A DNA stretch of 55,858 nucleotides from Planococcus sp. ISL-109 (GCF_018613655.1 NZ_JAGGPW010000006.1:1-55858); one strand, 5' to 3'; positions 33,293 to 42,380 are shown, numbered from the stretch's first letter. The notes: generated by a model not told the origin, from the letters alone. Numbers and translations: made by a program.

Positions 33293-34879
33293 TTACAGAT
33301 CAATAGCTGTGACGCCTTCGATCTCCTCGAGTTTCTTCAATTCTTCCAAATCTTCAGGATCGGCGTGCTTATCGATCGACAGCATCATAATTGCATCGCC
33401 CCCGACATTCGAACGCCCTACTTGCATCGTCGCAATGTTGATGTTTTCTTCACCGAGCAGTGTACCGACGCGCCCGATGACTCCCGGACGGTCATTGTGC
33501 CGGATGAATAATAGGTGGCCGAGCGGCAGGAAATCGACGATATAATCGTCCACTTTGACGATACGCGCCCCTTGCCCGTTCAATAGCGTACCGGAAGCTT
33601 TCCGTGTGCCGCTTTGCGTTTTCACTTCGACGGTAATGAGATTGGTGAATCCTCTTGATTCGGTCGATTTATGTTCATTGACATGGATGCCTTTTTGATT
33701 GGCGATATACATCGCGTTGACGTCATTGACGTGTTTGCCGAGATGGCGCTTCAGCATCCCTTTGAGCATGTTGCGCGTCAAGGGGCCGACTTCAAGGTTG
33801 GCTAGTTCGCCTGAGTAATAGACGTTCACTTCTTCTGCCGTTTCTCCTGTCAAATCGGTAAGGAACGTCCCGATGCGTTCAGCCAAATCGAAATACGGTT
33901 CGATCCGCTTCATGATTTCTTTCGGTACAGACGGCAAATTAACGGAATTCCGCACGGTGCCATATTTCACAAAGCTGACCACATCCTGGCTGACATCGAC
34001 CGCGACGCTTTCCTGCGCTTCAAATGTACTCGCGCCGAGGTGAGGTGTTGCGATGATTTCCGGCAGTTCCAACAAGTGGAAATCGACCATCGGCTCCTGT
34101 TCGAACACATCGAGTGCAGCGCCTGCCACTTTGCCGGATTTCACCGCATCGTACAAGGCGCTCTCATCGATGATGCCGCCGCGCGCGCAGTTGATGATCT
34201 GCACGCCGTCTTTCATCATTTTGAACGCTTCCGCATCTATCAGATGCTTCGTCTCTTTCAATAGCGGCGTATGGACGGTGACAAAGTCAGCCGCTTTCAA
34301 GACGTCCTCTACCGTTCCGAAATCAACACCAAGTTTCTCCGCTTTTTCAGCTGTCAAAAATGGATCGTAAGCAATGATGTTCATGCGCTGGCCCTTCGCC
34401 CGTGCCGCCACTTCCTGTCCAATCCGCCCGAAGCCGACGACGCCGAGCGTTTTGTTTTTCAGTTCGACGCCGACATAGGATTTGCGATCCCATTTGCCTT
34501 GTTTCAAAGAGTTATACGCTTGCGGAATTTTGCGTGCCATGCCCATGAGCATCGCCATCGTATGTTCCGCTGCAGAATTGGTGTTGCCATCCGGTGCGTT
34601 GACGACGATGATGCCATGTTCGGTCGCCGCCTCCAAATCGATATTGTCGACACCGACGCCTGCGCGGCCGATGATTTTCAGGTTGGATGCTTTTTCGATC
34701 AATTCGCGTGTCACTTGTGTCTGGCTCCGCACGAGCAACGCATCAAATCCACCGATGCGTTCGATAAGCTCTGCCTCAGATAAATTCGTCTCCATGACGA
34801 TGTTGATGCCGTCGGCGTGGCGAAGCGGATAAACGCCTTCTTCTGATAATGGGTCACTGATCAAGACATGAAATGTCAT
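33293..34879 (-). CDS. serA: D-3-phosphoglycerate dehydrogenase
   Basis: This 528-residue enzyme performs the first step of serine synthesis, oxidising 3-phosphoglycerate with NAD. The catalytic/NAD domain covers about 1-315 (GRAGVGVDNIDLEAATEHGI, GVVGFGRIGQEVA, INCARGGIIDESAL, TPHLGASTFEAQ). It is followed by an intervening ASB domain and a C-terminal ACT domain (about 455-528, FIRHNDRPGVIGRVGTLLGE), usually the serine-sensing module. The ATG overlaps the stop of the upstream aminotransferase gene by one base (TAATG). The pair is transcribed from the T-box leader. Confidence 0.95.
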   Translation of the reverse strand: MTFHVLISDPLSEEGVYPLRHADGINIVMETNLSEAELIERIGGFDALLVRSQTQVTRELIEKASNLKIIGRAGVGVDNIDLEAATEHGIIVVNAPDGNTNSAAEHTMAMLMGMARKIPQAYNSLKQGKWDRKSYVGVELKNKTLGVVGFGRIGQEVAARAKGQRMNIIAYDPFLTAEKAEKLGVDFGTVEDVLKAADFVTVHTPLLKETKHLIDAEAFKMMKDGVQIINCARGGIIDESALYDAVKSGKVAGAALDVFEQEPMVDFHLLELPEIIATPHLGASTFEAQESVAVDVSQDVVSFVKYGTVRNSVNLPSVPKEIMKRIEPYFDLAERIGTFLTDLTGETAEEVNVYYSGELANLEVGPLTRNMLKGMLKRHLGKHVNDVNAMYIANQKGIHVNEHKSTESRGFTNLITVEVKTQSGTRKASGTLLNGQGARIVKVDDYIVDFLPLGHLLFIRHNDRPGVIGRVGTLLGEENINIATMQVGRSNVGGDAIMMLSIDKHADPEDLEELKKLEEIEGVTAIDL

Positions 34880-36036
34880 TAGTTATCCTTCCCTTCCAAA
34901 AAGACTTGCTGTGCGGCCGCGATGCCTGCGCCGAGTGTGATATCTTGCCCGAGTTTCTTCAATACCACTTCAGAGGCTGCGAGTGCCTGGAGCATCTCTG
35001 CCGGGGAGCAATAGCCCATATGGCCGATGCGGAAGATGCTCTTTGCAAGATGCTGCTGTCCGCCTGCGAATTCGATCGCGAATTCCTCTTTAAGCACTTT
35101 GCGGAATTTTTCTGCGTCAAAATCTTCAGGGTAAACGGCGGTAACTGTCGGCGATGCATCTTCATCGCTCGTCAACAAACGGACGTTCAATGCTTTAAAT
35201 GCAGCGCGCGTCATGTCGCGCATCAAACGGTGGCGACGGTATACGTTATCGAGCCCTTCTTCTTCCAATAGATTCAGCACTTGCTGAAGACCAAAGAGAA
35301 TGGAAATTGCCGGTGTGAACGGTGTCGTATCTTTTTCGATATTGTCGCGGTGTTTTTTCAAATCCAAGTAGAAACGCGGCTGCGGGTTGGCTTCGATTTT
35401 CTCCCATGCCCGTTTGCTCGCGGCGATGAAGGCGAGTCCTGCCGGCAGCATAAATGCTTTTTGCGAACCGGTGACGACCACATCGACGCCCCATTTATCC
35501 ATTTCCGTTTCCGTTCCTGCCACACACGATACGCCATCGACGACGATGAGTGCATCCGACACTTGTTTCACCGTCTCGGCGAGTTCTTTGATCGGGTTCA
35601 ACACACCGGTTGACGTTTCACAGAATGTAGAGAAGATGACGCGGATCTCCGGGTGCTCGTGAAGGAAGTTCTTCACGGCTTGCGGGTCGACCGCCTTGCC
35701 CCATTCCACATCGAATACATGCGTCGTAATTTTATATGCTTCACAGATTTTCGCGAAGCGTTCGCCAAATGCTCCGGTGACGAGCACCAATACTTCCTCA
35801 CCTGGTGCTACCGTGTTGACGACGGCGCTTTCAAGTGCAGAAGTTCCGCTGCCCGTTATGATCATTACTTCTTCTTTAGTGCCAAATACTTTTTTCAGTT
35901 TCGGGCGAATATCCCGGATTAAAGAATAAGTGCTTTCCCCGCGATGGCCGATCATCGGCTGTGTCATCGCCCGTTCAACACTTGGCGGAATTGGTGTCGG
36001 TCCTGGAATTCGTAAAATCTGTTGGTCTGTTAGCAT
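34879..36036 (-). CDS. Class V PLP aminotransferase (alanine-glyoxylate/serine-pathway type)
   Basis: This 385-residue PLP enzyme is of the alanine-glyoxylate/serine-pyruvate aminotransferase family. The Schiff-base Lys is in VVTGSQKAFMLPAGLAF near residue 195. The PLP-binding Asp lies in LIVVDGVSCVAGTE, the N-terminal PGPTPIPPSV is typical, and the segment HMGYCSPAEML lies near the C-terminus. Fused operon context with serA and the serine-type T-box suggests that it supplies the phosphohydroxypyruvate transamination normally done by SerC, or a serine-glyoxylate step. AAAGGGGAAATAACC precedes the ATG. Confidence 0.88.
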   Translation of the reverse strand: MLTDQQILRIPGPTPIPPSVERAMTQPMIGHRGESTYSLIRDIRPKLKKVFGTKEEVMIITGSGTSALESAVVNTVAPGEEVLVLVTGAFGERFAKICEAYKITTHVFDVEWGKAVDPQAVKNFLHEHPEIRVIFSTFCETSTGVLNPIKELAETVKQVSDALIVVDGVSCVAGTETEMDKWGVDVVVTGSQKAFMLPAGLAFIAASKRAWEKIEANPQPRFYLDLKKHRDNIEKDTTPFTPAISILFGLQQVLNLLEEEGLDNVYRRHRLMRDMTRAAFKALNVRLLTSDEDASPTVTAVYPEDFDAEKFRKVLKEEFAIEFAGGQQHLAKSIFRIGHMGYCSPAEMLQALAASEVVLKKLGQDITLGAGIAAAQQVFLEGKDN

Positions 36037-36079
36037 GGTTATTTCCCCTTTCGATTTGTAAACCTTTGTCGTGAAAATT

Positions 36080-36350
36080 GCTATACAAAAAAAGACTCTT
36101 CACCCTCACATCTAAGATGCAAGGGGCGAAGAGTCTTCTGTCGCGGTACCACCCTAATTCGCTGCCCAACACACAGACAGCCTCATTAAACATCATGCGT
36201 AACGGACATGAAGCGGATGGGCCTACTGATAAGTTCAGCGCATCTATTCGGGAGTGCTGCCTCGTGCCGGAACCGCTGATTCGCACCACCCATCAGCTCT
36301 CTTTGAGATTCCTGAACATTATGCCTGTCTCCGTCAAAATAGTTGGTCGG
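36080..36350 (-). promoter_or_regulatory. T-box riboswitch leader of the serine operon
   Basis: On the minus strand a stem I base (GTTCAG/CTGAAC) encloses nested hairpins. The T-box core AGGGTGGTACCGCG (36155-36142) follows. A terminator with arms AAGACTCTTCgCCC/GGG..GAAGAGTCTT (36137-36092) ends in seven T residues. The discriminator-pairing base is U (UGGU). I could not fix the specifier codon with confidence. Serine is inferred from the downstream genes. Confidence 0.9.
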
Positions 36351-36368
36351 TATAGTTGAATTGAATCC

Positions 36369-36397
36369 ATCATATATATGCAAAAAACTATTGTCAA
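36369..36397 (-). promoter_or_regulatory. Sigma-A promoter of the serine operon
   Basis: Consensus TTGACA (36397-36392) is separated by 17 bases from TATGAT (36374-36369) on the minus strand, just upstream of the T-box leader. Confidence 0.88.
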
Positions 36398-36422
36398 TAT
36401 ATAATAAATATTTAGATTTCTT

Positions 36423-36436
36423 TGCAAGCGTTTCCA
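36423..36436. promoter_or_regulatory. Perfect cre box upstream of the serine-operon promoter
   Basis: The minus-strand sequence TGGAAACGCTTGCA fits TGNAANCGNTTNCA at all positions. It is centred roughly 65-70 bases upstream of the predicted transcription start, where CcpA usually activates rather than represses. Confidence 0.75.
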
Positions 36437-36694
36437 ATGCTGTATTAGCTACAAACAACTGGTAGGAAAAATTATTTTTCTTGTCCTCGCAAAACACTTC
36501 CGCCTGGCATTTTTATGGCATTTTTCCCCGTCGCGCCTGGCCGGTAAAAGGTTTGCAGATGATACAGAAGTACAATTTGCGTATAATGGACACAGCTTCC
36601 TTTTTGTTTTCCTGTTTTCAAGCATATTCCCCTGTAGACAGGGTAAAATGATCTTTAGGGAAGATTTGAAAGCCCATTGAAAGGAGACACCATT

Positions 36695-37633
36695 ATGAAG
36701 CTGATCTCTATTGTTGTACCAGCTTATAACGAAGAAGCGAATATCGCTTCGATGTACACAACATTGGTACAAGAACTTGAGCCGCTTCCTTATCTGTATG
36801 AAATCATGTTTATTAATGACGGCAGCAGTGATGGAACTTTAAAAGAAATACTCAAACTCTCTAATGAACACGACACCGTAAAATACATTTCCCTGACCCG
36901 TAATTTCGGGAAGGAATCCGCTATGTTTGCAGGGCTTAAACGCATCAGTGGGGATGCTGCAATTTTGATGGACAGCGATTTGCAGCATCCATCGACACTC
37001 ATCTGCGAAATGGTTGCCGGCTATGAAGAAGGCTTCCACCAAGTCGTCGCCAAGCGCTCGCGCAGCGGCGAATCGAAGCTGCGCAGCTGGCAGTCCGCCC
37101 TCTACTATAAAATGGTCAATTCGGTCACCGATGTCAGCCTAGAAGACGGCGAGGGCGATTTCCGCTTACTGAGCCGGAAAGCCATCAACGCCATCCTATC
37201 GCTCAGCGAAAGCAACCGCTTTTCAAAAGGCATCTATTCATGGATCGGCCTCAGCAAAAAAACCATCAATTATGAAAATGTCTTGCGCGCGGAAGGCGAT
37301 TCCAAATGGTCTTTCGGCAACCTGGTCAATTATGGCATCGATGGCATCATCTCGTTCAATATGAAACCATTGCGCATCTGTTTTTATACAGGGTTTCTCG
37401 TGTTGTTTTTGTCGCTCCTTTATATCGCCTTCACGTTTTATCAAATTATGGCGCATGGCATCATCGCACCTGGTTATTTCACGACCATTACAGCCATCTT
37501 GCTGCTCGGCGGCATTCAATTGATCAGCCTCGGCGTCATCGGCGAGTATGTCGGGCGCATCTATAATGAAACAAAGCAACGGCCGCATTTCTTGGTGGAT
37601 ATGAGCAACGTGGATGAATACGATGAGCCTTAA
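36695..37633 (+). CDS. Family 2 glycosyltransferase, membrane (CsbB/GtrB-like)
   Basis: This 312-residue enzyme has an N-terminal GT-A domain with VVPAYNEEANI, the metal-binding LMDSDLQHP, and the segment LEDGEGDFRLLSRKAI. Two C-terminal membrane helices follow (about 225-250 and 262-290). This is the layout of GtrB/CsbB enzymes that load a sugar onto undecaprenyl phosphate at the cytoplasmic face. AAAGGAGACACCATT precedes the ATG at 36695. It overlaps the next gene. The B. subtilis counterparts csbB-yfhO glycosylate lipoteichoic acid. Confidence 0.9.
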   Translation: MKLISIVVPAYNEEANIASMYTTLVQELEPLPYLYEIMFINDGSSDGTLKEILKLSNEHDTVKYISLTRNFGKESAMFAGLKRISGDAAILMDSDLQHPSTLICEMVAGYEEGFHQVVAKRSRSGESKLRSWQSALYYKMVNSVTDVSLEDGEGDFRLLSRKAINAILSLSESNRFSKGIYSWIGLSKKTINYENVLRAEGDSKWSFGNLVNYGIDGIISFNMKPLRICFYTGFLVLFLSLLYIAFTFYQIMAHGIIAPGYFTTITAILLLGGIQLISLGVIGEYVGRIYNETKQRPHFLVDMSNVDEYDEP

Positions 37634-38018
37634 TCACTTGAATACGGAGTTTACCCGCTTTATCTTTGTTGGGGTCGTCAACACCTTAAGCTATTACTCC
37701 ATTTACCTGTTTTTGCACAATGTGCTCGATTGGGTTTATATGCTCTCGCATATCATCGGTTTTTTGATCAGTTTAAACATCTCGTTTTTCTTGAACACTT
37801 ACGTAACGTACAGAGTCAAGCCCACCTTGAAAAAATACTTGTATTTTCCATTGACCCAAGTTGTGAATATGTCGGTTTCTACGATCTTGATTTTCATATT
37901 TATTGAATTTCTCAACATCAACAGCAATATCGCACCGTTTGCCGCTGTGATTTTCACCATTCCCGTGACGTTTATCGTCTCTGGAAAAATCCTTAAGGCA
38001 CCGGCGCAGCCAAAATAA
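37614..38018 (+). CDS. GtrA family membrane protein (putative polyprenyl-sugar flippase)
   Basis: This protein of 131-134 residues has four hydrophobic helices. Family segments are FIFVGVVNTLSYYSIYLFL near the start, FLNTYVTYR in the middle, and FIVSGKILK at the C-terminus. GtrA/GtcA proteins are thought to flip undecaprenyl-phosphate sugars outward. The start, either ATG at 37614 or 37623, lies inside the end of the glycosyltransferase gene, so the two are translationally coupled. Confidence 0.87.
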   Translation: MNTMSLNHLNTEFTRFIFVGVVNTLSYYSIYLFLHNVLDWVYMLSHIIGFLISLNISFFLNTYVTYRVKPTLKKYLYFPLTQVVNMSVSTILIFIFIEFLNINSNIAPFAAVIFTIPVTFIVSGKILKAPAQPK

Positions 38019-38036
38019 CTTAAAGACGGTGACCTT

Positions 38037-40628
38037 ATGCGTTCGTTTCGTCCCTATCTTCTGATTGCCATTGCTTTTTTAGCCATGTCCGTTATCGGCC
38101 ATGGCGTCTTTCTGTTTCAATGGACGCAAAATCAATTTATGGCAGGCCCGAATGATGGCCTCGCTCAAATGATGCCTTTTAAACAGTTGCTTTATGACCA
38201 GTACACGCGAGGGGAATTTTTCTACTCGTTCGATTTCGGCCTCGGGGCTGGAATTTTCAGTGAGCTGTCGTATTATTTTTCCACTTCCTTCGTCTACCTC
38301 GTGACAATCGCCGTTGTTTTTCTGCTCGAATTATTGCACATCATCGGTGAACCGACTGTGCTGTTTTGGGCGCAGGCTACAGTGCTCATCAGCATTGCAA
38401 GGCTAGTCGCCGCATTGCTGATCACTTATGGGCTGTTCCGTTATATGCACATCAGCCGGTTATCGGCGTTTGTCGGTGCCAGCATTTACGCCATTTCCGG
38501 CATGTATTTCCGCCATGTCGCGTTTTGGGAGTTTTTCGCCGATGCCTTCCTCTGGCTGCCGCTATTGATTTTCGGAGCGGAGAAAATTTTTCGCGAACAA
38601 AAACCCGGCTGGTTCATCGCTGCCGTCGCGATTTCGATGATCGATAATTTTTATTTTGCTTATATCAATTTCCTATTGACCTGTATTTATATCGCGTTCC
38701 GCCTGTTCATGCCATTGGTCGACGCTGAAACAAAACGCAAAAAAGCCATCGTCTTGTTTTTAGTCGCTGGATTGATCGGCGCCGGCATTTCAGCTGTGTC
38801 CTTCGTGCCGTCGGTTTATGCGTACCTCAACAACCACCGGCCGCCGTTCGAGCAGGAAATACCGTGGTTTGAACAAGCGGAGAACATTTTGTTCATGAGC
38901 CGCTATATACTATTGCCGGCGATTTTCGTGCTGTTCTTGTTTATCCCGGCGCTTTATCGCCTGCGCACATTCAGGTTATTTGCCTTGATCGGTATGCTGA
39001 CGATTGTGCTGTACTATAGCCCAATGATCGGCAGTATGTTCAACGGCTTTTCCGCTCCTCAGCACCGCTGGGAATATTTCATTTCACTGGTGGCAGCTGG
39101 GGCGATTGCGAGCGGTCTGGATCACTTCCACAAGCTGCGTTTGAAAGACCTGCTTCCCGCTGCCTTTATGACCTTGCTCGTTTATGGGCTGTTTGTTCTG
39201 CGCGATGATCAGCTTGAATTCTCTACGCTGTATCCACGGCTGGCAGTGATCGGGCTGGTCGTCACTTTGGCGCTTGCATTGATGGCCACGACGGGCTCCG
39301 ATGCTAGTAAAAAATTATTATTGGCCGGCTGGTTGCTGCTTTTCACACTGGTGGCCGCCAATGTCTACCAAAGCGAGAAATTGCTCGTCGATGGAAATAT
39401 TGCCGATGTCGATGAGGAATTGATCACCGGAGAAACCTATGACGATACGGAAGTCCGCGACTTAATCGATCAAATCCAACAGCGAGAGACAAGCGAAATG
39501 TACCGGATCGACTGGATGGAAGGTGTCCGCAATAATACGCCGATCGTCCAGGGCTTTAAAGGACTCAGCGCCTATTCCAGCATCTTGAACAAAAACTTGC
39601 TGTACTTCTACTTAACTGAATTGGAAATCGATATGAAGCGTGAGAGCGTCAGCCGCTATGCAACACTCGGCAACCGCAGCAACCTTTACAGCCTCTTGCA
39701 AGGCAATTATGCGATACGTGAAAAAACTGATCTGAATGTGCCGTACGGCTTCCGCAAATTTGCGGCAACCGAAAATTACGTCGCATACCAAAACCGCTAT
39801 CCGCTGCCTTTTGCGCGTCCCGCTTTCCAAGTTTTCCAAGAAGCGCAATTGGCCGATGAATCGCCGTTGCTGAGGGAACATGCCATGCTCAGCGGAATCG
39901 TCCTGGATAAAGACGTTGAAGCCCAACCGCTTCCCGACCGCTTTCCGGATGAGGCTAGTTTTGATATCGAAGGCGTTGACGCCACGTATGAAAACGGGCT
40001 GCTCGACATAACCGCTGAAACTGGAGGCATCGATTTGACGCTGGAGGAAATACCTGAAGAGGGCGACTTGTACGTGTCGTTCCACTTGGAAAATACCGCA
40101 GTGGATCAAGGATTTGCGCTCGAAGTCAATGAATACCGGACGACGCGCAAGTCGAACCAATCCATTTACAAGACCTTTATTGATGATTTGACAATCCGCG
40201 TAGCAGCGGCTGAAACGATCGAAATCCGATTGCCGAAAGGCGTCTACCGCTTAGCTGATATCGAAGTGCTGATAGAGCCTTATACGCTGTTGAAAGAACA
40301 GAACGCGCTGGCAGACCGGACGAGCGATTTGACGATCGACGGCAGCCGGGTCGACGTTTCATACAATAACCAGGACGATGCCCCTTTCCTGAATTTGTCG
40401 ATTCCTTATGAAAGAGGCTGGCACGCAACGGTAAACGGCGAGCCGGTCGACGTGTTAAAAGCCAATTACGCTTTTCTTGCCGTTCCGCTCCAAGCGGGCG
40501 ATAACCAAGTCGAGCTGCGTTACCGCCCACCATTCTTTTTATCTTCCCTACTAGTGACTGTATTGTCACTTGCTCTCGGTGTTTCCTGGCTGTTCCTGCG
40601 CAGGAAGAAAACGTCTTCTGTTGTATGA
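38037..40628 (+). CDS. YfhO family membrane glycosyltransferase
   Basis: This 863-residue protein has about 12-13 membrane helices in the first 430 residues, a large extracellular region (about 440-835) and a final helix (LLVTVLSLALGVSWLFLRR). Length and layout match B. subtilis YfhO (GT-C type), which transfers the flipped sugar to lipoteichoic acid. The early GPNDGLAQMMPFKQLLYDQY segment carries the acidic motif expected in the first outer loop. GACGGTGA precedes the ATG. It completes a three-component system with the two genes before it. Confidence 0.88.
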   Translation: MRSFRPYLLIAIAFLAMSVIGHGVFLFQWTQNQFMAGPNDGLAQMMPFKQLLYDQYTRGEFFYSFDFGLGAGIFSELSYYFSTSFVYLVTIAVVFLLELLHIIGEPTVLFWAQATVLISIARLVAALLITYGLFRYMHISRLSAFVGASIYAISGMYFRHVAFWEFFADAFLWLPLLIFGAEKIFREQKPGWFIAAVAISMIDNFYFAYINFLLTCIYIAFRLFMPLVDAETKRKKAIVLFLVAGLIGAGISAVSFVPSVYAYLNNHRPPFEQEIPWFEQAENILFMSRYILLPAIFVLFLFIPALYRLRTFRLFALIGMLTIVLYYSPMIGSMFNGFSAPQHRWEYFISLVAAGAIASGLDHFHKLRLKDLLPAAFMTLLVYGLFVLRDDQLEFSTLYPRLAVIGLVVTLALALMATTGSDASKKLLLAGWLLLFTLVAANVYQSEKLLVDGNIADVDEELITGETYDDTEVRDLIDQIQQRETSEMYRIDWMEGVRNNTPIVQGFKGLSAYSSILNKNLLYFYLTELEIDMKRESVSRYATLGNRSNLYSLLQGNYAIREKTDLNVPYGFRKFAATENYVAYQNRYPLPFARPAFQVFQEAQLADESPLLREHAMLSGIVLDKDVEAQPLPDRFPDEASFDIEGVDATYENGLLDITAETGGIDLTLEEIPEEGDLYVSFHLENTAVDQGFALEVNEYRTTRKSNQSIYKTFIDDLTIRVAAAETIEIRLPKGVYRLADIEVLIEPYTLLKEQNALADRTSDLTIDGSRVDVSYNNQDDAPFLNLSIPYERGWHATVNGEPVDVLKANYAFLAVPLQAGDNQVELRYRPPFFLSSLLVTVLSLALGVSWLFLRRKKTSSVV

Positions 40629-40651
40629 CAAAAGACACCGTGTCGAATTGA

Positions 40652-40667
40652 CGGGTTTATATACCCG
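40652..40667. promoter_or_regulatory. Inverted repeat between yfhO-like and SOD-like genes
   Basis: CGGGT-N6-ACCCG (CGGGTTTATATACCCG) lies 24 bases after the yfhO-like stop with no T-run after it. An operator for the SOD-like gene is possible. The 11-base palindrome GACACCGTGTC lies at 40634-40644. Confidence 0.4.
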
Positions 40668-40721
40668 CCAAGAAGTGTAATGTATGGTAATCACATTTTT
40701 TAGGAGAAGGGAGACAACACG

Positions 40722-41360
40722 ATGAAATCTTGGTTAAAGATTTTGCTGTTAGGCCTTGTGCTGCTGCTCGCGGCGTGCGGAGATGACACGGATGAACCTC
40801 CGACAGAGACGGACGGTGCGGGAGACGCACAAGAAGAGGAAGTTGAAGGCGAAGAAGAAACACCACCCGAAGGCTCGGAAGCAGATCCTGAAGACTCCAG
40901 CGAGATTCAAATGCTGACGGTCGAATTTTTAAACGTCGATGGTGATGCAATCGGCACGGCTGAATTGACCGAGGAAGATACAGGCGTCTTAGTGAAATTG
41001 AACGTGGAAGGCTTGGAACCTGGAACGCATGGCATCCATTTCCACGAAGAAGGATTATGTGAAGCACCTGATTTCGAATCGGCTGGCGGCCATTTCAACC
41101 CGACCGGCGCGAGCCACGGACACGATAACCCGGACGGCCCACATGCCGGCGACCTGAAGAATATCGAAGTAGCCGATGACGGGACGTCGATGGACGAACT
41201 GACGGCAGAAAACCTTACGTTGCAAATCGGTGAAGACAACTCCTTATTAAAAGAAGGCGGCACAGCGCTCGTCATCCACGCTTCAGCGGATGACGGCCAG
41301 ACCGACCCTTCAGGAGATTCCGGTGACCGCATCGCTTGCGGCGTCGTCACAACTGAGTAA
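40722..41360 (+). CDS. Cu/Zn superoxide dismutase-like lipoprotein
   Basis: This 212-residue exported protein has a lipoprotein signal ending LLLLAAC (Cys about 19), an acidic low-complexity linker (about 20-65, mostly Glu/Asp/Thr/Pro), then the SOD beta-barrel. Metal-ligand segments are GIHFHEEGLC, GGHFNP, HGHDN, HAGDL and the C-terminal ALVIHA with RIACGVV. The two Cys for the disulfide and the Arg of RIACGVV are kept. This is more complete than B. subtilis YojM, which lacks some ligands. GGAGAAGGGAGACAACACG precedes the ATG. It is a single-gene unit. Confidence 0.9.
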   Translation: MKSWLKILLLGLVLLLAACGDDTDEPPTETDGAGDAQEEEVEGEEETPPEGSEADPEDSSEIQMLTVEFLNVDGDAIGTAELTEEDTGVLVKLNVEGLEPGTHGIHFHEEGLCEAPDFESAGGHFNPTGASHGHDNPDGPHAGDLKNIEVADDGTSMDELTAENLTLQIGEDNSLLKEGGTALVIHASADDGQTDPSGDSGDRIACGVVTTE

Positions 41361-41370
41361 AGTTTCCCCA

Positions 41371-41403
41371 AAACAGCCGGAGAACAATTCTCCGGCTGTT
41401 TTT
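41371..41403 (+). terminator. Terminator after the SOD-like gene
   Basis: The arms AACAGCCGGAGAA and complement have a short loop and a TTTTT tail. Confidence 0.9.
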
Positions 41404-41433
41404 ATGTGAACATTTACTCAATGGGAGGGTTAC

Positions 41434-41458
41434 GTTTAGTTGAAAATGGAACGGGAAT
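41434..41458 (+). promoter_or_regulatory. Sigma-B-like promoter of the SDR pseudogene
   Basis: GTTTAG and GGGAAT are separated by 13 bases, close to the sigma-B consensus GTTT-N12..15-GGGTAT, and lie 36 bases before the old start codon. Confidence 0.6.
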
Positions 41459-41494
41459 AACTACCACATATTAGTTGTAAGGAGGAATACATCG

Positions 41495-42358
41495 ATGACA
41501 AAAGATAAGTTCGAAAAACCCATGAACAGGTCGACCCGCAAGTGCAGGGCCGCCAACCGGGTATTGAGAGCGAGATGGCTCCAGAACCTATCTACGATGA
41601 TGAAAATTATCAAGGTGCCGGCAAACTGGAAGGAAAAGTGGCGCTGATTACCGGCGGCGACAGCGGAATCGGGCGCGCGGTTGCCATCGCTTTTGCAAAG
41701 GAAGGTGCAAACATCGCCATTGCCTATCTCGACGAACACGAGGATACAGAAAAAACGGTTAAAGCGGCAAAAGCATATAGCGCAGAAGCCTTTAAGTTTG
41801 CGACAGATATCAGCCAAGTGGAAAACTGCCATCAACTGGTCGTTGACGTCATCGCCGAGTTCGGCCAATTGAACATTCTCGTCAACAACGCTGGCAAGCA
41901 GTTCCCTCAGGAGGATTTCCTGGACATCAGCCCCGAACAACTACGTGAAACCTTTTAAACGAATATTTTCAGCATGTTCTATTTAACACAAGCTGCATTG
42001 CCACATCTATCAAAAGGCGACAGCATCATCAATACATCATCCGTCACCGCTTATCGCGGCTCACCTAAGTTGATCGATTATTCATCAACAAAAGGCGCAA
42101 TCACTAGCTTCACACGCTCTCTGTCTGCTAGTGTCAGCGAACAGGGCATCCGCGTCAATTCCGTAGCACCCGGCCCGATTTGGACGCCTTTGATCCTTGC
42201 TTCGTTCGGTGCTGAAAAAGTCGGCGGTCAAGTCGGCGACACGGCGCGGGCAGCCGTCAGAAGTTGCTCCCGCTTATGTTTATCTTGCGTCACAAGATTC
42301 CACATATGTCACAGGACAAGCAATTCATATTAGCGGCGGAGACTTTATCAACTCATAA
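41495..42358 (+). pseudogene. SDR family general-stress oxidoreductase, decayed (YdaD/YhdF type)
   Basis: The original protein of about 290 residues can be followed from MTKDKFEKP (ATG 41495, site GGAGGAATACATCG) to GGDFINS and the stop at 42356. There are at least three lesions: a one-base loss in the CCC at 41519-41521, a GAA-to-TAA nonsense codon at 41956, and a small out-of-frame deletion near 42245. The surviving motifs TGGDSGIG, NNAGKQFP and YSSTKGAI show that it was an active dehydrogenase. Translation of remaining fragments cannot give a full enzyme. The sigma-B-like promoter and a terminator (42381-42413) are retained, so decay is recent. Confidence 0.9.
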
Positions 42359-42380
42359 CCCCACAAACAACCCAAACGAG

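Noticed and set aside
36186..36497. Minus-strand open frame of 103 codons in the T-box region
   Set aside because: It lies over the leader RNA, promoter and cre. The RNA features explain the sequence better.
40652..40667. Terminator after the yfhO-like gene
   Set aside because: The inverted repeat is not followed by a T-run on the plus strand. I keep it only as a possible operator.
41542..42333. Two separate small SDR-like proteins
   Set aside because: The two frames are pieces of one dehydrogenase, separated by a nonsense codon and bordered by frameshifts.
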